Shown in pieces: positions 59,982-64,000 of a stretch of 64,000 bases of DNA. The translations under genes were made by a program, and so were the position numbers. The DNA comes from Providencia alcalifaciens (GTDB lineage Bacteria > Pseudomonadota > Gammaproteobacteria > Enterobacterales > Enterobacteriaceae). The stretch's first letter is position 1; every line of letters starts with the position of its first letter. Under the pieces are notes generated by a model, which saw only the letters and a program-made list of their open reading frames with translations, searched no databases and had not been told where the DNA came from. The stretch lies in the NCBI GenBank assembly GCA_025961275.1, contig JAOQNJ010000001.1, forward strand, positions 2,005,353 to 2,069,352. Reading direction: 5' to 3'.

Positions 59982-60440
59982 TTATTTCTCATGTGCCAAT
60001 AGCCAATCTTTGATATCTAATCCACCTGTATAGCCGACGAGCTTACCATCATGACCTAAGACTCGATGACAAGGTACAATTAAAGAAATTGGATTACGTG
60101 AGTTTGCCATCCCAACCGCTCGGCAATAATTCACAGATCCCAGTTTAAGCGCAAGATCTTTATAGCTCCAACGTTCGCCAAAAGGAATGCTACGTAAATG
60201 TGACCACACCTTCTTTTGAAATTCCGTGCCTTGTGGATTTAACTTAACTGTAAACGTTTTTCGTCTAAGATTAAAATACTCTTCCAATTCTTTAACACAC
60301 TGCTCCGTGTGTTCATTTTTATGCTCTGATTGACTACGCTGTTCAACAAAGTAGATACTGGTTACCCCGTCATCATCAGCTGAAATCTGTACCCACGGTT
60401 TAGGAAATTTTTCCGGTGCCGCCAAATATTGATGATACAT
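59982..60440 (-). CDS. ogt: Ogt-type methylated-DNA-protein cysteine methyltransferase
   Basis: Stand-alone suicide repair of O6-alkylguanine. 152 residues with the acceptor motif VPCHRVLG, a helix-turn-helix FGERWSYKDLALKLG and a Tyr-flip residue region. It duplicates the C-terminal activity of Ada at 4756-5820. Single gene; no adaptive-response box was seen. Confidence 0.9.
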   Translation of the reverse strand: MYHQYLAAPEKFPKPWVQISADDDGVTSIYFVEQRSQSEHKNEHTEQCVKELEEYFNLRRKTFTVKLNPQGTEFQKKVWSHLRSIPFGERWSYKDLALKLGSVNYCRAVGMANSRNPISLIVPCHRVLGHDGKLVGYTGGLDIKDWLLAHEK

Positions 60441-60600
60441 AATATCCCCTTAAGTAGAGTCCAATTATCTGATCGTATATACAGTTATAGACCGTATTAT
60501 TTCCACTTGGCAATAATAATTTTTCTTAGACCACTAATAGAACCCTTATTTTCCTCAAAAATTTAATTCTTCAACATAAATAACAACCTAGCCAATAATT

Positions 60601-60619
60601 AGAATGGTTATCATTCAAT
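60601..60619. promoter_or_regulatory. Possible Fur box before nrdH
   Basis: AGAATGGTTATCATTCAAT has a GAATG...CATTC dyad and a TATCATT core like the Fur box. nrdHIEF is Fur-repressed in E. coli, which suits this position. Confidence 0.4.
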
Positions 60620-60628
60620 ATTTAAATT

Positions 60629-60678
60629 CCACTATATATTGTATGGTTGAAAAGTATAAGATCTACATATAGTATTTG
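60629..60678. promoter_or_regulatory. Pair of NrdR boxes before nrdHIEF
   Basis: CCACTATATATTGTAT (60629-60644) and CTACATATAGTATTTG (60663-60678) resemble the NrdR consensus ACACTATATATTGTGT. Centres are 34 bp apart, about three helix turns, as in known tandem NrdR sites. Confidence 0.6.
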
Positions 60679-60731
60679 AATGTAATTTATCACACTACTG
60701 ATAGTCTTCAGAATATTCAAAGGTATCCAAT

Positions 60732-60959
60732 ATGTCCGTTATCACAATTTACAGTAAACCAGACTGCGTTCAATGTAATGCCACCTACCAAGCCTTAGAG
60801 CGCAAAAGTATTCCATACCAAGTAATCGACTTAACACAAGATCATGCAGCACTACAATTTGTTCGTGAATTAGGTTATCAGCAAGTTCCAGTTGTTGTTG
60901 CAGATCAAGAGCATTGGTCGGGTTTTCGCCCAGATATGATAAGTCGCCTTTCAGCTTAG
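60732..60959 (+). CDS. nrdH: Glutaredoxin-like NrdH
   Basis: 75 residues, CVQC redox motif near residues 11-15, C-terminal GFRPDMI; electron donor for NrdEF. AAAGG precedes the start. First gene of nrdHIEF. Confidence 0.94.
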   Translation: MSVITIYSKPDCVQCNATYQALERKSIPYQVIDLTQDHAALQFVRELGYQQVPVVVADQEHWSGFRPDMISRLSA

Positions 60960-60968
60960 GAGAGGGTT

Positions 60969-61382
60969 ATGCAAACGGAATCACTGATCTATTTTTCAAG
61001 CCGTTCTGGTAATTGCCACCGCTTCGTCGAAAAAGTAGGGCTTCCTGCGACACGCTTAGCAATCGGTGATGAGCAAAGCAATCTCATTGCGACAACACCT
61101 TTCGTTCTATTACTCCCTACCTATGGTGGCGGTGGAACGCTTGGTGCGGTACCAAAGGAAGTGATCCGTTTTCTTAATATCGAATCAAATCGGTTACTTA
61201 TTCGTGGTGTTATCGCTGCAGGTAATACCAACTTCGGTGAAGCCTATGCAATTGCAGGCGATATTATTGCCCATAAATGCCAAGTTCCCTATTTGTATCG
61301 TTTTGAACTATTGGGTACAGAACGAGATGTCCAATGTGTCCGTGATGGGCTAGATACGTTCTGGCAAAAAAAACATAATTAG
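60969..61382 (+). CDS. nrdI: Flavodoxin-like NrdI
   Basis: 137 residues. [10 protein letters not shown] phosphate-binding loop and PTYGGGGT bind FMN. Supplies oxidant to build the dimanganese-tyrosyl cofactor of NrdF. Nine bases after nrdH. Confidence 0.94.
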   Translation: MQTESLIYFSSRSGNCHRFVEKVGLPATRLAIGDEQSNLIATTPFVLLLPTYGGGGTLGAVPKEVIRFLNIESNRLLIRGVIAAGNTNFGEAYAIAGDIIAHKCQVPYLYRFELLGTERDVQCVRDGLDTFWQKKHN

Positions 61383-61392
61383 AGTTATTTCA

Positions 61393-64000
<2,608 letters not shown>

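Overview
The window reads as a chromosomal segment of a low-GC enterobacterium of the Morganellaceae, most like Providencia (inference from protein sequences and AT-rich intergenic DNA; no database search was possible). Its backbone follows the E. coli 14-15 minute region: glnS, nagE, nagBAC, a Met/Leu/Gln tRNA operon, ubiF, miaB-ybeZ-ybeY-ybeX-lnt, gltIJKL, leuS-lptE-holA-nadD, rsfS-rlmH-mrdA-mrdB-rlpA-dacA-ybeD, lipB-lipA and cspE. The right end enters a class Ib ribonucleotide reductase operon, nrdHIE plus the start of nrdF.

Accessory DNA sits between the backbone blocks. (1) 0.8-3.9 kb is a small type VI-secretion-like island: a pore-toxin gene of the YafU type split by a one-base frameshift, a strongly signalled DUF1240-type membrane partner (candidate immunity protein), and a convergent orphan hcp with a premature stop at codon 22. 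(2) 4.6-7.4 kb is an alkylation-response operon: ada, a 2-oxoglutarate oxygenase and alkB, then a fragment resembling Ada's metal-binding domain that a repeat cuts off. This Ada lacks three of the four zinc-binding cysteines, and a decayed second oxygenase 3' end lies upstream. (3) 10.2-16.7 kb holds a secreted endonuclease/phosphatase-fold protein, an iron-type ABC importer and a TauE/SafE exporter, inserted between glnS and nagE. (4) dctA lies between the tRNA operon and ubiF. (5) 33.3-39.9 kb, between lnt and gltI, holds an SPFH protein plus NAD-kinase-like protein operon divergent from a NrtR-type Nudix regulator, with three copies of a shared operator-like motif between them, followed by scsABCD. 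(6) A YbgA-like gene and a 1.2-kb AT-rich decayed stretch interrupt the nadD-rsfS and ybeD-lipB junctions.

A family of palindromic intergenic repeats with ends like 'AAATAATTCGAGTTGCAG' and 'CATACTTC(A/G)AG' occurs at about seven sites. One copy lies in a 132-bp tandem duplication that truncates the gene after alkB.

The parts most worth a second look are the NrtR/SPFH/NAD-kinase-like locus, the zinc-ligand-poor Ada operon, and the decaying Hcp/toxin/immunity island. The core genes look intact and ordinary.
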